Source: Flavobacterium sp. 245
GTDB taxonomy: Bacteria; Bacteroidota; Bacteroidia; Flavobacteriales; Flavobacteriaceae
Direction of reading: 5' to 3'
Length of the DNA stretch: 64,000 nt
Assembly: GCF_004362055.1 (NCBI RefSeq)
Contig: NZ_SNXB01000004.1
Location: forward strand, 124,001-188,000
Below are positions 53,254 to 63,490 of the stretch, piece by piece. Below the pieces are notes generated by a model. The model had not been told where the DNA came from, made no database searches, and saw nothing but the letters and a program-made list of their open reading frames with translations. Every line of letters starts with the position of its first letter. The first letter of the stretch is position 1. The translations under genes were made by a program, and so were the position numbers.

Positions 53254-56200
53254 ATGAGAAAACTTTTACTGGTGTTTTTTTTAGTTTCATTTTCAAAAAA
53301 CTATGCACAAACTGATTATGCTTTTGTTTACAACAATGATTCCATAATCAAAAAAGGTGAAAGATTATATGATACCCAAAAGTATGATGAAGCCTTAAAA
53401 GAATATCAAAAAATCAGTAAAATTGACCCAAGATACCTCAATGCACAATACGAAATAGGTCTTGTCCTGAATGCTCAGGAGAAAAAACCGGAACTTAAAA
53501 CGCATTTAGAAAATTTATATGCTAAGGGAAAAATGCAAGAATTTCCGGAGCTGTATAAAATGTATGCGATCTTTTTAAGCAACGAAAAAGAATACGATTT
53601 ATCAGAAAAAATATTTAAAGAAGGTGAAAAATATATTGGAAACTATTCAACCTTCCAATACAATTTTGCGATACTTTATATTCGTAAAAAAGAAACTCAA
53701 AAAGCGCTTGATATACTAAAAAAGATCATTACAAATGATCCTAATTATGCCTCAGCGCATTATTTGTTAGGAATCATGGCTTTTGAAAATGGTAAAATCA
53801 CCGAAGGAACTCTAGCCTTAATGAGTTACCTTGCCATTGCACCTACTGGCCAGTTTGCATCTAAAGCAGTTATACAGTTAAATGCAAGCTTTGGACAAAA
53901 TTATCTGGACGAAAACAAACTGGTTTTCTCAAAATCTGGAGATAATTTTGAGGAAATCGAAACCATCTTAAGAAATCAGCTTCCGTTAAAAAAAGTTTAT
54001 AAAATAAAGTCAAGCATTGATGATGTTATTACGCGTCAGGTTCAAGCAGTTGCAGAATATGCTGTGGAACATAAAATGGGCGACGGTTTTTTTGAAACCA
54101 CTTATATCCCGTGGGTAAAAGATATGGTTGCAAAAAATCAGCTTGAAAATTATTCTTATTACAGTTTGCTTTCTTTAGAAGATAAAATTGGAAAAGAGCT
54201 GACTAAGCAAAAGAAAAAGATAATGTCTTTTAATGAGGATTATATTCTAAAGGGATTCTGGCCTGCTTTTGCTACAAGAAAATTAGATCTTTTTGGCAAA
54301 ACTGAGGAGGTTGTGGTTACGATCAGAAATGAGAGACCTTTTATTATTGGCCCGCAAATTAATGGCGAATTTAACGGTAAATGCAAATATTTAAATGCGC
54401 TTGGAAACTTAGCTGGCGAACTTAATTTTAAAAATGGAAACTTAGACGGTCTTCAAAAATATTATGATGATAAAGGCCGTATTACCGAAGAAAAATATTT
54501 TGCTGACGGAAAATTAAGCGGTGAAAGAAAGGTTTATTATGAGAATGGAAATATGTCTTTGTATGAAAACTATAAAGATGACAAGCTTGACGGAATTAGC
54601 ACATCGTATTATCCAAATGGTGGCAAAACCTGCGAAATAAATTTTACAAATGATGAACGTAATGGTACTTTAATTTGTTTGTATGAAGCTGGAACGAAAA
54701 AAAATGAAATTGATTTTGCCAATGGAAAATTGAGCGGAAAGTACAATGTATATAATGAAGCCGGCGATATAACCGAAACGTATAACTGTAAAGACGATAA
54801 AATTGAAGGCAATTATGCGGAATATTTTGACGGTAAAACTTTAAAATCAGAAGCTGTTTACAAAAATGGTTTTATCGAAGGCAGCTACAAAACATATTAC
54901 ACAAACAAGTCTTTAGAAAAAGAAAATATCTGCTCGCTGGGCAATATTTCTAAATCTACAGATTATTATGAAAATGGGAAAAAATCTGCTGAGACTTTTT
55001 ATACTGCTAAAGGCGAAATGGATAGTTACAGCTGTTTTGACACTTTTGGAAACAAATATTTTGAAGAAAAATACAAATCTGGTGAACTCAAATCTGGAGT
55101 TCAATATACTGCAAATGCGCCAAAAGGAACAGAGATAAATCTTGCCAAAAAAGGTTTTGAAATGAAAAATTTTGACGGTTCAACCCGAATTAAAGGAAAC
55201 TTTGAAAAAGGTAAAAAAACAGGTGAATGGAGTTATTTGTTTTCATCTGGATTTCCGAGATTAAAAGAATCTTATATTAACGGAAAAAACAACGGATTAA
55301 GTACTAATTATACAGAAAGCGGCGAACTTTCAAGCATCGCTCATTTTGAAAATGATACTTTGAACGGACGCTACGAAGCATATGACGGCAACAGAGTAAA
55401 TCAGCTTTTTTATTATGAAAAAGGAAAGCAAAACGGTCCTTTTCAAACTTTTTATGCAGACGGAAAAGTGAGTACAGAAGGTTTTATGAACGAAAACAGT
55501 ATTTCAAATGATAAATATATTTATAACCAAAACGGAAATGTAGCTTCTATAGAGCACTATGTAAACGCCTATATAACCAACAGAAAAACGTTTGGTCCTA
55601 ATGAAAAACTGGAAAATGATTTTGACTATAAAAACAAAACAGGAAAATTCAGCTTATCATTTAATAACGGAGTTTCTATCGAAAACTTTGAAATGAAAAA
55701 TGGGGTTTTAAATGGTAAAGCAATCTCGCAGGATAAGTATAAAAACATAATGAAAGATGCCCAATATGTTAATGGTAAACTTCATAATGCATATAAAAAA
55801 TATGGTCCGACGGGAGCACTCCTTTTAGATCAAAATTACTATTGCGGAAAATTAAATGGTCTTAGCAAACAATTTGATTTTGTTGGAAACTTAAGGCTTA
55901 CTGAAGAGTATTCTTTTGGTAATGAAAATGGAAAAACAACGCGATATTTCAACAATAAATCAAAAATGATGGAGAGTTCGCTGCTTAATGAGTCACGCGA
56001 AGGAGAAACCACTTATTACAATCAAAAAGGAGAGCCTTTGGTTATTATTGGCTACGAAAATAATATGCCTCAGTATTTCATCACAAAAAGTAAAACTGGT
56101 GAACTGACTGATAAAAAACCTATTAGCAATCAAACTGCTGAAATCATATCATACTATCCAAATGGAAAACCAGCAATACAGCTTGCTTTGAACAAAGGAC

Positions 56201-56508
56201 AGTTAAACGGAAAATTCCTTATCAGCTCTGCAGAAGGGAAACCGGAATATGAATGTAATTATAAAGACAGCAGTCTAGAAGGCGACCGATTTGAGTATTA
56301 TGTAAATGGCAAGCTGTACAAAAAAGAGCATTTTGTAAATAACAATTTTGAAGGGCAGCAACAATATTTTAAAGAAGACGGAAAATTATGGGCCGATGTA
56401 TCTTTCAAAAATGATGAACTTCACGGAAATACTTTGGTTTATAATGCCGGAAAACTAGTAGAAACTAAAAAATATGATTCAGATGAATTGGTTGAAATTA
56501 TCAAATAA
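53254..56508 (+). CDS. Secreted TPR plus YwqK/MORN-repeat protein
   Basis: 1084 residues. The signal peptide (LLLVFFLVSFSKNYAQ) is followed by tetratricopeptide repeats (about 30-200: YDEALKEYQKISKIDPRYLN, QKALDILKKIITNDPNYASA) and then many beta-hairpin repeats of the YwqK/MORN type, about 20 residues each, with words such as YYENGNMSLYENYKDDKLDG and YPNGGKTCEINFTNDERNG. Such repeats are found in toxin-antitoxin YwqK proteins and in surface proteins; here the function is unknown. The start at 53254 is fixed by the -7 box and signal peptide. The 3' end overlaps the next gene by 26 bases, indicating coupling. Confidence 0.85.
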   Translation: MRKLLLVFFLVSFSKNYAQTDYAFVYNNDSIIKKGERLYDTQKYDEALKEYQKISKIDPRYLNAQYEIGLVLNAQEKKPELKTHLENLYAKGKMQEFPELYKMYAIFLSNEKEYDLSEKIFKEGEKYIGNYSTFQYNFAILYIRKKETQKALDILKKIITNDPNYASAHYLLGIMAFENGKITEGTLALMSYLAIAPTGQFASKAVIQLNASFGQNYLDENKLVFSKSGDNFEEIETILRNQLPLKKVYKIKSSIDDVITRQVQAVAEYAVEHKMGDGFFETTYIPWVKDMVAKNQLENYSYYSLLSLEDKIGKELTKQKKKIMSFNEDYILKGFWPAFATRKLDLFGKTEEVVVTIRNERPFIIGPQINGEFNGKCKYLNALGNLAGELNFKNGNLDGLQKYYDDKGRITEEKYFADGKLSGERKVYYENGNMSLYENYKDDKLDGISTSYYPNGGKTCEINFTNDERNGTLICLYEAGTKKNEIDFANGKLSGKYNVYNEAGDITETYNCKDDKIEGNYAEYFDGKTLKSEAVYKNGFIEGSYKTYYTNKSLEKENICSLGNISKSTDYYENGKKSAETFYTAKGEMDSYSCFDTFGNKYFEEKYKSGELKSGVQYTANAPKGTEINLAKKGFEMKNFDGSTRIKGNFEKGKKTGEWSYLFSSGFPRLKESYINGKNNGLSTNYTESGELSSIAHFENDTLNGRYEAYDGNRVNQLFYYEKGKQNGPFQTFYADGKVSTEGFMNENSISNDKYIYNQNGNVASIEHYVNAYITNRKTFGPNEKLENDFDYKNKTGKFSLSFNNGVSIENFEMKNGVLNGKAISQDKYKNIMKDAQYVNGKLHNAYKKYGPTGALLLDQNYYCGKLNGLSKQFDFVGNLRLTEEYSFGNENGKTTRYFNNKSKMMESSLLNESREGETTYYNQKGEPLVIIGYENNMPQYFITKSKTGELTDKKPISNQTAEIISYYPNGKPAIQLALNKGQLNGKFLISSAEGKPEYECNYKDSSLEGDRFEYYVNGKLYKKEHFVNNNFEGQQQYFKEDGKLWADVSFKNDELHGNTLVYNAGKLVETKKYDSDELVEIIK

Positions 56509-58435
56509 ACCTTTAATTCTGAGTGTTTTTTGTGTTCTCTACTCTGTTTTGGGTACGGCACAAAAATCATTTGAGGAGACAAAAAATCTTTACCCGGATT
56601 ATAACGAAATCATTCTCGATAATACGGAAGCGTATGATATTACCTTTGAAAACAACGGCCTTAAAATCATGCTTGATAATCATTATGAAGCTATGATCTT
56701 GACTCAAAACGGAATTATCAATAACAAAGAATCATTTTCCTATTCCGGTTTGATTCCCCTTAAGAGTTACGATGCGTACACGGTTATTAATGAAAACGGG
56801 AAAGAGAAAAAAATAAAAGTAACCCAGACAATTGAAAAACAGTCACAACAGAGTTCAATCTTTTATAATGATGTAAAAGAACGTCAGCTTACTTTTCCAA
56901 ATTTAGAAACGGGAGCAAAAAAAGTATACAATTATCAGACTCAATTCTTAGATCCGCATTTGCTGCACAAATTTATTTTTGGTGATGTTTTACCTATTCA
57001 AAATTCGACTTTGGAAGTCAAAACGGATAAAAATATTGTGATTGATTATAAAATTTTTAATGATCCTAACAAAACAATCGTCTATTCTAAAACAGAAAAA
57101 AAAGGCAAATGGATTCACAAATGGACATTGAGTGATATAAAACCAGTAAAATATGAAGAAGGGGCTCCAGGCTATTTATACCAAGTTCCTCATGTTGATT
57201 TTTATATTAAAGAATACACCATCAACAATGTTACAACTCCAGTTTTAGGTACTATTTCTGAGCTATTCAACTATTATAAAGCCTTTGTAAAAGACTTGAA
57301 TAAAAAAGAAGATCCAGATTTGAAAGCGCTTACAATGGATCTTATTAAAGATAAAACTACGGATGAAGAGAAAGTAAAAAGCATATTTTACTGGGTTAAA
57401 GCAAACATTAAATACATTGCTTTTGAAAATGGCTACGAAGGATTTATACCGCGTGAAGCCAATCTGGTTTTTGAGCGAAAATTTGGTGACTGTAAAGATA
57501 TGGCAAGCATTATTTCCTGTATGGCCAATTATGCCGGCGTAAAAAACGTGACGGTGGCCTGGATTGGCACCCGAAGTATTCCGTACACATACAATGATTT
57601 GGCAACACCTTCTGTAGATAATCACATGATTGCTATCTTTAAAAAAGACGATCAATATATCTTTTTAGATGGAACTGATAAGGAAACCCGCTATGGTATT
57701 CCAACAGCTTTTATACAAGGAAAAGAAGTTCTTTTTAGTGAAAATGATCAATATAAAATTTATCCAGTTCCGGTTGTTCCTCCCAGCAAAAATGAAGTTA
57801 AAGAAACTGTCAATTTAAAAATTGAAAACAGCAAATTGATTGGAAATGCAAAAATGGAACGTTTTGGTTATAACCGAAGCCATATTTTAATGCAAATTGG
57901 TGATGCAACAAACAAAGCGCGTCAGGAAATGATCAAATCTCTAGTTTTAAAAGGAAACAATAAATTCATTTTAAAAGATTATAAAGAAGAAAATTTATCA
58001 GATAAAGATTTGCCTTATGTGATTGACTACAATTTTGATCTTGATAATTATATTGTAAAAGTTGACAAGGAAATTTATGTGAATTTGTTTTTAGATAAAT
58101 TTCTAGAAAAAGCAACACTTGCAAAAGACAGAGTTGCACAATATGAGTATGAATATCTAACGCAGTTCACGACGCAATATGCGCTTGAAATTCCGAAAAA
58201 CTTTAAAATCAAATATCTTCCAAAGAACTTTGATTTAGATAATGATTATTTGAAAGCACATTTTGTTTATGAATTTAAAAATAACATTATGTACTTAAAT
58301 ATCAGTTTACAACAAAAGAAACTATTGCTCAATAAAACCGATTTTGAGCCTTGGAATGAAACCATCAAAAAACTAAAATCTAACTATAGCGAAACCATCA
58401 TTTTACTTGAAAATAATGAAAAAAAACTTCCTTAA
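56483..58435 (+). CDS. DUF3857/transglutaminase-like secreted protein
   Basis: 650 residues from ATG 56483 (or 653 from 56474). Signal peptide (PLILSVFCVLYSVLGTAQ). DUF3857 at the N-terminal part, then a transglutaminase-like domain with an intact triad: Cys 337 in FGDCKDMASI, His in VDNHMIAIF and Asp in YIFLDGTDKE. Such proteins may cleave or cross-link amide bonds in the periplasm, but no activity is known. It overlaps the upstream repeat-protein gene and the downstream paralog (20 bases), forming a three-gene operon. Confidence 0.88.
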   Translation: MNWLKLSNKPLILSVFCVLYSVLGTAQKSFEETKNLYPDYNEIILDNTEAYDITFENNGLKIMLDNHYEAMILTQNGIINNKESFSYSGLIPLKSYDAYTVINENGKEKKIKVTQTIEKQSQQSSIFYNDVKERQLTFPNLETGAKKVYNYQTQFLDPHLLHKFIFGDVLPIQNSTLEVKTDKNIVIDYKIFNDPNKTIVYSKTEKKGKWIHKWTLSDIKPVKYEEGAPGYLYQVPHVDFYIKEYTINNVTTPVLGTISELFNYYKAFVKDLNKKEDPDLKALTMDLIKDKTTDEEKVKSIFYWVKANIKYIAFENGYEGFIPREANLVFERKFGDCKDMASIISCMANYAGVKNVTVAWIGTRSIPYTYNDLATPSVDNHMIAIFKKDDQYIFLDGTDKETRYGIPTAFIQGKEVLFSENDQYKIYPVPVVPPSKNEVKETVNLKIENSKLIGNAKMERFGYNRSHILMQIGDATNKARQEMIKSLVLKGNNKFILKDYKEENLSDKDLPYVIDYNFDLDNYIVKVDKEIYVNLFLDKFLEKATLAKDRVAQYEYEYLTQFTTQYALEIPKNFKIKYLPKNFDLDNDYLKAHFVYEFKNNIMYLNISLQQKKLLLNKTDFEPWNETIKKLKSNYSETIILLENNEKKLP

Positions 58436-60386
58436 AACCATTTTTACCTTTGCTGCACTAATGTGCACTACACTCTTTTTTGCTCAGGAATATAGTTTCA
58501 AGAATTATGACTGGAATGAAAAAGATGTAAAAATCGAAGTGCCTCAAAAGTATGAAACAGAAAAAGAAATCATTCTGAACCGTACTATAAAAATTGAAAT
58601 TTTAGTGGATAAAAACACTGCTTCTCAATATCGTCTGATTCATGAAAAAAAGTACATCAACTCTGATGATGCAATCGAAAGAAATAACAAAATTTATATT
58701 CCGTTTGGCGATAACGAAAATGTACTGGTTACAAAAGTTCGCGTTATCTTAAAAAATGGGAAAACGATTATTTTAGATAAAAAAGATATTAAAGAAGAGG
58801 TTGATCAGGAAAAAGGAATGAAATATAATTATTTCGCTCTTAACGGACTTGAAAAAGGCGCTGTAATCGAAAAACTGTATGTTCTTGAAGAAAACCCAGA
58901 TTTAAAAGGAAACACCATTAAAATACAGGATGAATATCCAATAGCTGAGTACAATTTTGAGCTTATCACACCTGCACATCTTGTTTTTAAAACAAAATCA
59001 TATAATGGTTTGAGCGAACCTGTTTTAGATGATAAAAAACTGGAAAACAAAAAGGTAATCAGCATTTCTGAGAAAGATATTCCCGCTTTAAAAGATGATG
59101 AAGAATACTCAAATTGGGACGTTAAACTAAGACTTTTCCGTTACAAATTAGATGCAAATCTTTATAACGGAGCAAAAAATCTGAACAATTTTAAGGAATA
59201 CGCGACGGCAACTTATGAAAGAATCAATCCTGTTTTAGACAAAAAGCAAGAAAAAGCAATTGCTACTTTTTGCAGTTCTATTCCTGAATCTAAAGATCCT
59301 CAAGAGCAAATCTGGAATATTGAAAACAAAATCAAAAAGACAATCATTTACGATAAATATACCGACATGCAGCCTTCTTTGAGCGATGTAATCAGCAAAA
59401 AACAGGCAAATAGTGTTGATATTATAAAATTGTATGTTGCGGTTTTTAAATATTTCAAAATAGAGCAAAATCTCGTTTTTACTTCAAGCCGTTACAAAGT
59501 GCCTTTTGATAAAGATTTTGAAAGCTATGAAAACTTAAATGATTTCTTGTTTTATTTTCCAACAATCAAAAAATATCTTTCTCCAACAGAAATTGAATAT
59601 CGTTTACCTCTTTTTCCTAATTATTTAGGAAATAACAATGGGTTATTTATAAAAGAAAAAGTGTTTGCAGGCGTTGCAATGGGAATTGGTGAAATTAATT
59701 TTATTGAAATTCCAGGTACTGAAATCACGCATGATTATATGGATATTACAGTTGATTTTACAAAAGATCTTGAAAATCCATTAATTACAAGCCACATGAC
59801 CTATGGCGGTTACTCTGGTTTGAATTTTCAGCCAATAAAAGATTTCGTTTCGGCAGAACAATATAAAACAATGCTGAAAAGTGTTTCTGAAAACTATACG
59901 CTTCAAAGCGAATATAAAACGCTTACAACAGAAAATGACGGTACAGAGTTTATTGGAAAAAAACCATACAAACTGAACTTGACGTTTGATGGAAAAGATA
60001 TGATTCAGAAAGCCGGAGAAAATTATTTGTTTTCTGTAGGACAAACTATTGGACGCCAAATGGAGTTTTATCAGGAAAACAAACGTATGCTTCCTATCGA
60101 AATTGATTATCCACATTATTACACCCGTAAAATAAAAATTGTTTTACCGGAAGGCGCTAAAATCAAAAATTTGGACAAGTTTGTTATGGACTTTAAAACT
60201 GATTTAAACGGTAAAACTGAAGCTGCTTTTACAAGCAAATATTCTCAAAACAAAAATGAAGTTACGATTGAAAATACAGAGTATTATAATATTGTAAATT
60301 ATCCGCTAGCAAGTTTCGATCAATATAAAGCGGTTATTAATGCTGCCGCCGATTTTAATAAAATTGTGGTTATTGTGACGCAATAA
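58416..60386 (+). CDS. DUF3857 secreted protein without catalytic residues
   Basis: 656 residues from ATG 58416, which gives the signal peptide FLKTIFTFAALMCTTLFFAQ. The order of segments parallels the gene before it: DUF3857-like N-terminal half, then the transglutaminase-like region. Where the partner has FGDCKDMAS, this has KKQANSVDIIKLY, with no Cys; and the His block (VDNHM) is not found (LNDFLFYF instead). It therefore looks like an inactive paralog that may act as a partner or substrate receptor. The start overlaps the end of the preceding gene by 20 bases. Confidence 0.85.
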   Translation: MKKNFLKTIFTFAALMCTTLFFAQEYSFKNYDWNEKDVKIEVPQKYETEKEIILNRTIKIEILVDKNTASQYRLIHEKKYINSDDAIERNNKIYIPFGDNENVLVTKVRVILKNGKTIILDKKDIKEEVDQEKGMKYNYFALNGLEKGAVIEKLYVLEENPDLKGNTIKIQDEYPIAEYNFELITPAHLVFKTKSYNGLSEPVLDDKKLENKKVISISEKDIPALKDDEEYSNWDVKLRLFRYKLDANLYNGAKNLNNFKEYATATYERINPVLDKKQEKAIATFCSSIPESKDPQEQIWNIENKIKKTIIYDKYTDMQPSLSDVISKKQANSVDIIKLYVAVFKYFKIEQNLVFTSSRYKVPFDKDFESYENLNDFLFYFPTIKKYLSPTEIEYRLPLFPNYLGNNNGLFIKEKVFAGVAMGIGEINFIEIPGTEITHDYMDITVDFTKDLENPLITSHMTYGGYSGLNFQPIKDFVSAEQYKTMLKSVSENYTLQSEYKTLTTENDGTEFIGKKPYKLNLTFDGKDMIQKAGENYLFSVGQTIGRQMEFYQENKRMLPIEIDYPHYYTRKIKIVLPEGAKIKNLDKFVMDFKTDLNGKTEAAFTSKYSQNKNEVTIENTEYYNIVNYPLASFDQYKAVINAAADFNKIVVIVTQ

Positions 60387-60400
60387 ATCTAAAACTATAA

Positions 60401-60442
60401 AAAAAGAAGCCCGGTATTTAAAAATATCGGGCTTCTTTTTTA
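60401..60442 (+). terminator. Terminator after the DUF3857 operon
   Basis: Strong stem AAAAAGAAGCCCGGTATTT (from 60401) pairing with AATATCGGGCTTCTTTTT (to 60440), flanked by A and T runs. It probably serves the convergent gene also. Confidence 0.9.
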
Positions 60443-60452
60443 TTCGTAAAAA

Positions 60453-60863
60453 CTACACACTAAAAATATTATAAACTATAATGTGGTCGTCGTAGTTGAT
60501 ATAAAGCTGTTTACGGAAGTCTTGTTTTTTTCGCGTAATGATTGAAAGTTTGCATTCTCTCCCGTCATTATCTTTGCACATAAACGAATAGACAATGTCA
60601 GTATCGTTTTCTTCTCTTTCTATATAATTCAAAATACTAAAGAGCTGAATTTCCTGAGAATAAACCACAATTCTATGCTTATTGGTATCTAAAACTACAC
60701 TCAGATTTACTAAATCCAGATTAGACCATTCGCCCCACTTCCCTTTTTGATTTTTTTCTAAAACACTAAAACCCGAAGTTTTAAAATTATAAGACTGACT
60801 TTGAACGTCTTGCAGTCCAAAAATAAAAAATGATAATAATATAGTAGTGCGAATAAAATTCAT
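60453..60863 (-). CDS. Small secreted protein, unknown function
   Basis: 136 residues with a signal peptide (TILLSFFIFGLQDVQSQ). A beta-rich mature domain with WGEWSNLDLVNLSVVLD, two cysteines (FMCKDNDGREC) that could form a disulfide, and KQLYINYDDHIIVYNIF at the end. I do not recognise it. It follows the nitronate monooxygenase gene by 20 nt on the same strand and may be co-transcribed. Confidence 0.7.
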   Translation of the reverse strand: MNFIRTTILLSFFIFGLQDVQSQSYNFKTSGFSVLEKNQKGKWGEWSNLDLVNLSVVLDTNKHRIVVYSQEIQLFSILNYIEREENDTDIVYSFMCKDNDGRECKLSIITRKKQDFRKQLYINYDDHIIVYNIFSV

Positions 60864-60883
60864 GAAATATTTCTTACAGATAA

Positions 60884-61828
60884 TTAAAATTCAAATTTAG
60901 CCTTTTCTTTCCTAGCATCCTCAAATTCGGCTATCATTTGCTGCACAATTTGTTCAACAGGCAAAATTTCGTGAATGAGTCCGGCGATTTGCCCTATTTC
61001 AAGTTCACCTTCTTCAAGATCACCTTCAAACATTCCTTTTTTAGCTCTGGCCCTGCCTAAAAGCTGTACTAAATCTTCTTTTGAAGGACATTTTTCATAC
61101 AAAGCTTGAACATCATGATAAAACTTGTTTTTCACCAATCTAACAGGTGCCAATTCTTTCAGAGTCAAATGCGTATCGCCTTCTTTTATATTAACTATCG
61201 TTTCTTTAAAATTATTGTGGGCGGAAGATTCTACAGAAGCAGCAAAACGACTTCCAACTTGAACACCATCAGCACCAAGAATCATTGCAGCCAGCATTCC
61301 TCTTCCCGTTGCAATTCCTCCCGCAGCAATAAGCGGAATGTGGATTTTTTCTCTCACCATAGGAATCAGCGTTAAGGTCGTTGTTTCATCACGCCCGTTA
61401 TGTCCGCCAGCTTCAAAGCCTTCGGCCACAATAGCATCAACTCCAGCTTCTTGCGCTTTTAAAGCAAAAACAGAACTGCTCACGACATGAACAACGGTAA
61501 TCCCTTTTTCTTTTAAAAATGAAGTCCAAGTTTTAGGATTTCCGGCCGAAGTAAAAACGATTTTCACGCCTTCTTCAACAACAATATTCATAATTTCTTC
61601 AATGTTTGGATACAACATCGGAATATTGACTCCAAAAGGTTTGTCTGTCGCCTTTTTGCATTTTTGAATATGCTCTCTCAAAACTTCTGGATACATTGAA
61701 CCAGCACCTATAAGACCTAAACCTCCAGAATTACTAACGGCAGAAGCTAATTTGTAACCGCTGTTCCAAATCATTCCTCCCTGAATTATGGGATATTTTA
61801 TATTAAAAAGCTTCGTAATTTTATTCAT
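60884..61828 (-). CDS. Nitronate monooxygenase (class I, NMO/2NPD family)
   Basis: 314 residues, FMN TIM-barrel. It oxidises alkyl nitronates such as propionate-3-nitronate. FMN-binding blocks are IKYPIIQGGMIWNSGYKLAS, GFEAGGHNGRDETTTLTLIP with the catalytic His region, PLIAAGGIATGRGMLAA and ADGVQVGSRFAAS. FabK enoyl-ACP reductases share the fold, but the AGGHNGRD block favours NMO. It is 12 nt after the subtilase stop, so one transcript is likely. Confidence 0.88.
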   Translation of the reverse strand: MNKITKLFNIKYPIIQGGMIWNSGYKLASAVSNSGGLGLIGAGSMYPEVLREHIQKCKKATDKPFGVNIPMLYPNIEEIMNIVVEEGVKIVFTSAGNPKTWTSFLKEKGITVVHVVSSSVFALKAQEAGVDAIVAEGFEAGGHNGRDETTTLTLIPMVREKIHIPLIAAGGIATGRGMLAAMILGADGVQVGSRFAASVESSAHNNFKETIVNIKEGDTHLTLKELAPVRLVKNKFYHDVQALYEKCPSKEDLVQLLGRARAKKGMFEGDLEEGELEIGQIAGLIHEILPVEQIVQQMIAEFEDARKEKAKFEF

Positions 61829-61840
61829 GCAAATAGGCTG

Positions 61841-63445
61841 TTATTGTTTGATAATCTTTCCTGTTTTATGCAAACCTTCGGCATCAAAAGTATAAAAATA
61901 AAGACCGCTGTTTAAGGCTTCTACAGAAAGAAATGGATTTTGATTTGTGATTTGTTTTTCAATTAATTTTTGTCCCAAAAGCGAATAAATTACTACTGAA
62001 GCTGTATAATTTTCCTCAGGAAATTGAAAAGAAATTGTCGTTTTCGCTGGATTTGGAAATACTGAAAAAGTGGAAGATAAGACGAAATCATTAACCCCTA
62101 AATTCGCTCCAAAATTTGGAATTCCATAACCATAATTAAAATCTGGCGTCGTATAACGATCTGATGACTGCAAAATCATTTGCCTGATTTCTTTATTTGT
62201 TTTTGATGGAAAAGCCTGCCAGAGACATGCGACCAATCCGGCCATAACTGGGCATGAAAACGAAGTTCCATTTGCCGTACCAATATTTCCCGAAGGATCA
62301 GAAATTGCTGTTGCGGTTCCCTGAGCCATAATATCTGGTTTTACCCGATTGTCAAAACTTGGTCCAATAGAACTAAAATCAGATTTTACTTTTGCCGAAG
62401 TCACTGAACCAACAGTAAGTACTGAAACGGCATCTGCAGGAGCACCGATATGCGGTTCAGAAGTTCTTCCTTCATTTCCTGCAGAAGCTAATACAATTAT
62501 TCCTTTGCTAAAAGCTATTTCTGCGCCTCTTGAAATAAAAGTGGTACTTCCGTTCATATCACTATATGTATGACTTTCACCTGCTTTATCAAATCCAAAG
62601 TATCCTAATGAGGTTGTAATAATATCGACACCAAGACTATCTGCTTTTTCTGCTGCTTCGACCCAAAGTGATTCCTCAATTGGATTTTCAGAAGCATCAT
62701 TTTCGGTTATAAATAAATAATAAGAGGCCTCTGGAGCTGTACCAATCAGAGCATTTTCCATATAGCCGCCCATCGTTGATAGCACTAAAGTCCCGTGATC
62801 ATCGCCGGTGTAAAAATTGGAGTTTCGGTTTACAAAATCATAACCACCTAAAATCCTATTGTTTGTTTGAAGGTTTTGAAAAGGCTGTGCTGTATCTACG
62901 CCTGGAAAACCGGCATCTAAAACCGCAATAACTTTTCCTGCTCCGGTATAATTCTGCTTGTGTAAAGCCTGTCCGTTTAGCATCTGAATTTGATTTGCAG
63001 CATTTCCATACGCATAATCAATAGTGGTTTTAAGTTTCTTATTTATTTGTACAGTGTTGTTTGCATTCACTCTTTTTCCTGCTGTATTCAAAGTTCTATT
63101 AGTAAAAGTAACTTTATCAACAAATGATAGTGATTTAAGTGCCGAAACATTCGTTTGAGTCCCTCGTATATGAAGCGCATTCAGCCATTTTGATTTGGCT
63201 AAAACTGTAATTCCCGTACTTGATTTTATTTGGGTTATGTAGTTTTTTTCAATGGGAACATCTGTAAGATCTAATGCAATATTCTGAGCTGTTCTTCGGG
63301 TTAAAGAACGCTGTGTCAGCATATCTGAAGGTTTAGCTAAAAAAGATTGCGAACTTGGTTTGTCTTTAAAATAAACCCATGCATCTTCTTGCGAAAACAT
63401 CGCAGAAGAAAAAAGTAAAAGAAAAAAGGTGAAACAGTATTTCAT
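61841..63445 (-). CDS. S8 subtilisin-family protease with T9SS sorting domain
   Basis: 534 residues, secreted (signal FTFFLLLFSSAMFSQ). A prodomain-like segment covers about 20-150. The catalytic triad is visible: Asp near 175 in VLDAGFPGVD, His near 217 in GDDHGTLV and Ser near 395 in NGTSFSCPVMAG. The C-terminal 75 residues (FSVFPNPAKTTISFQFP ... GLYFYTF) are a type A T9SS sorting domain that sends it to the outer surface in gliding bacteria. It precedes the nitronate monooxygenase gene on the same strand. Confidence 0.94.
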   Translation of the reverse strand: MKYCFTFFLLLFSSAMFSQEDAWVYFKDKPSSQSFLAKPSDMLTQRSLTRRTAQNIALDLTDVPIEKNYITQIKSSTGITVLAKSKWLNALHIRGTQTNVSALKSLSFVDKVTFTNRTLNTAGKRVNANNTVQINKKLKTTIDYAYGNAANQIQMLNGQALHKQNYTGAGKVIAVLDAGFPGVDTAQPFQNLQTNNRILGGYDFVNRNSNFYTGDDHGTLVLSTMGGYMENALIGTAPEASYYLFITENDASENPIEESLWVEAAEKADSLGVDIITTSLGYFGFDKAGESHTYSDMNGSTTFISRGAEIAFSKGIIVLASAGNEGRTSEPHIGAPADAVSVLTVGSVTSAKVKSDFSSIGPSFDNRVKPDIMAQGTATAISDPSGNIGTANGTSFSCPVMAGLVACLWQAFPSKTNKEIRQMILQSSDRYTTPDFNYGYGIPNFGANLGVNDFVLSSTFSVFPNPAKTTISFQFPEENYTASVVIYSLLGQKLIEKQITNQNPFLSVEALNSGLYFYTFDAEGLHKTGKIIKQ

Positions 63446-63490
63446 AGTTTACTTTTTAAAAAGGGAAAATCCCTATAAAAAAGTATAAAG

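Noticed and set aside
57263..57655. Leftward frame of 130 codons inside the DUF3857 gene
   Set aside because: It is antisense to the transglutaminase-like domain, without a recognisable motif.
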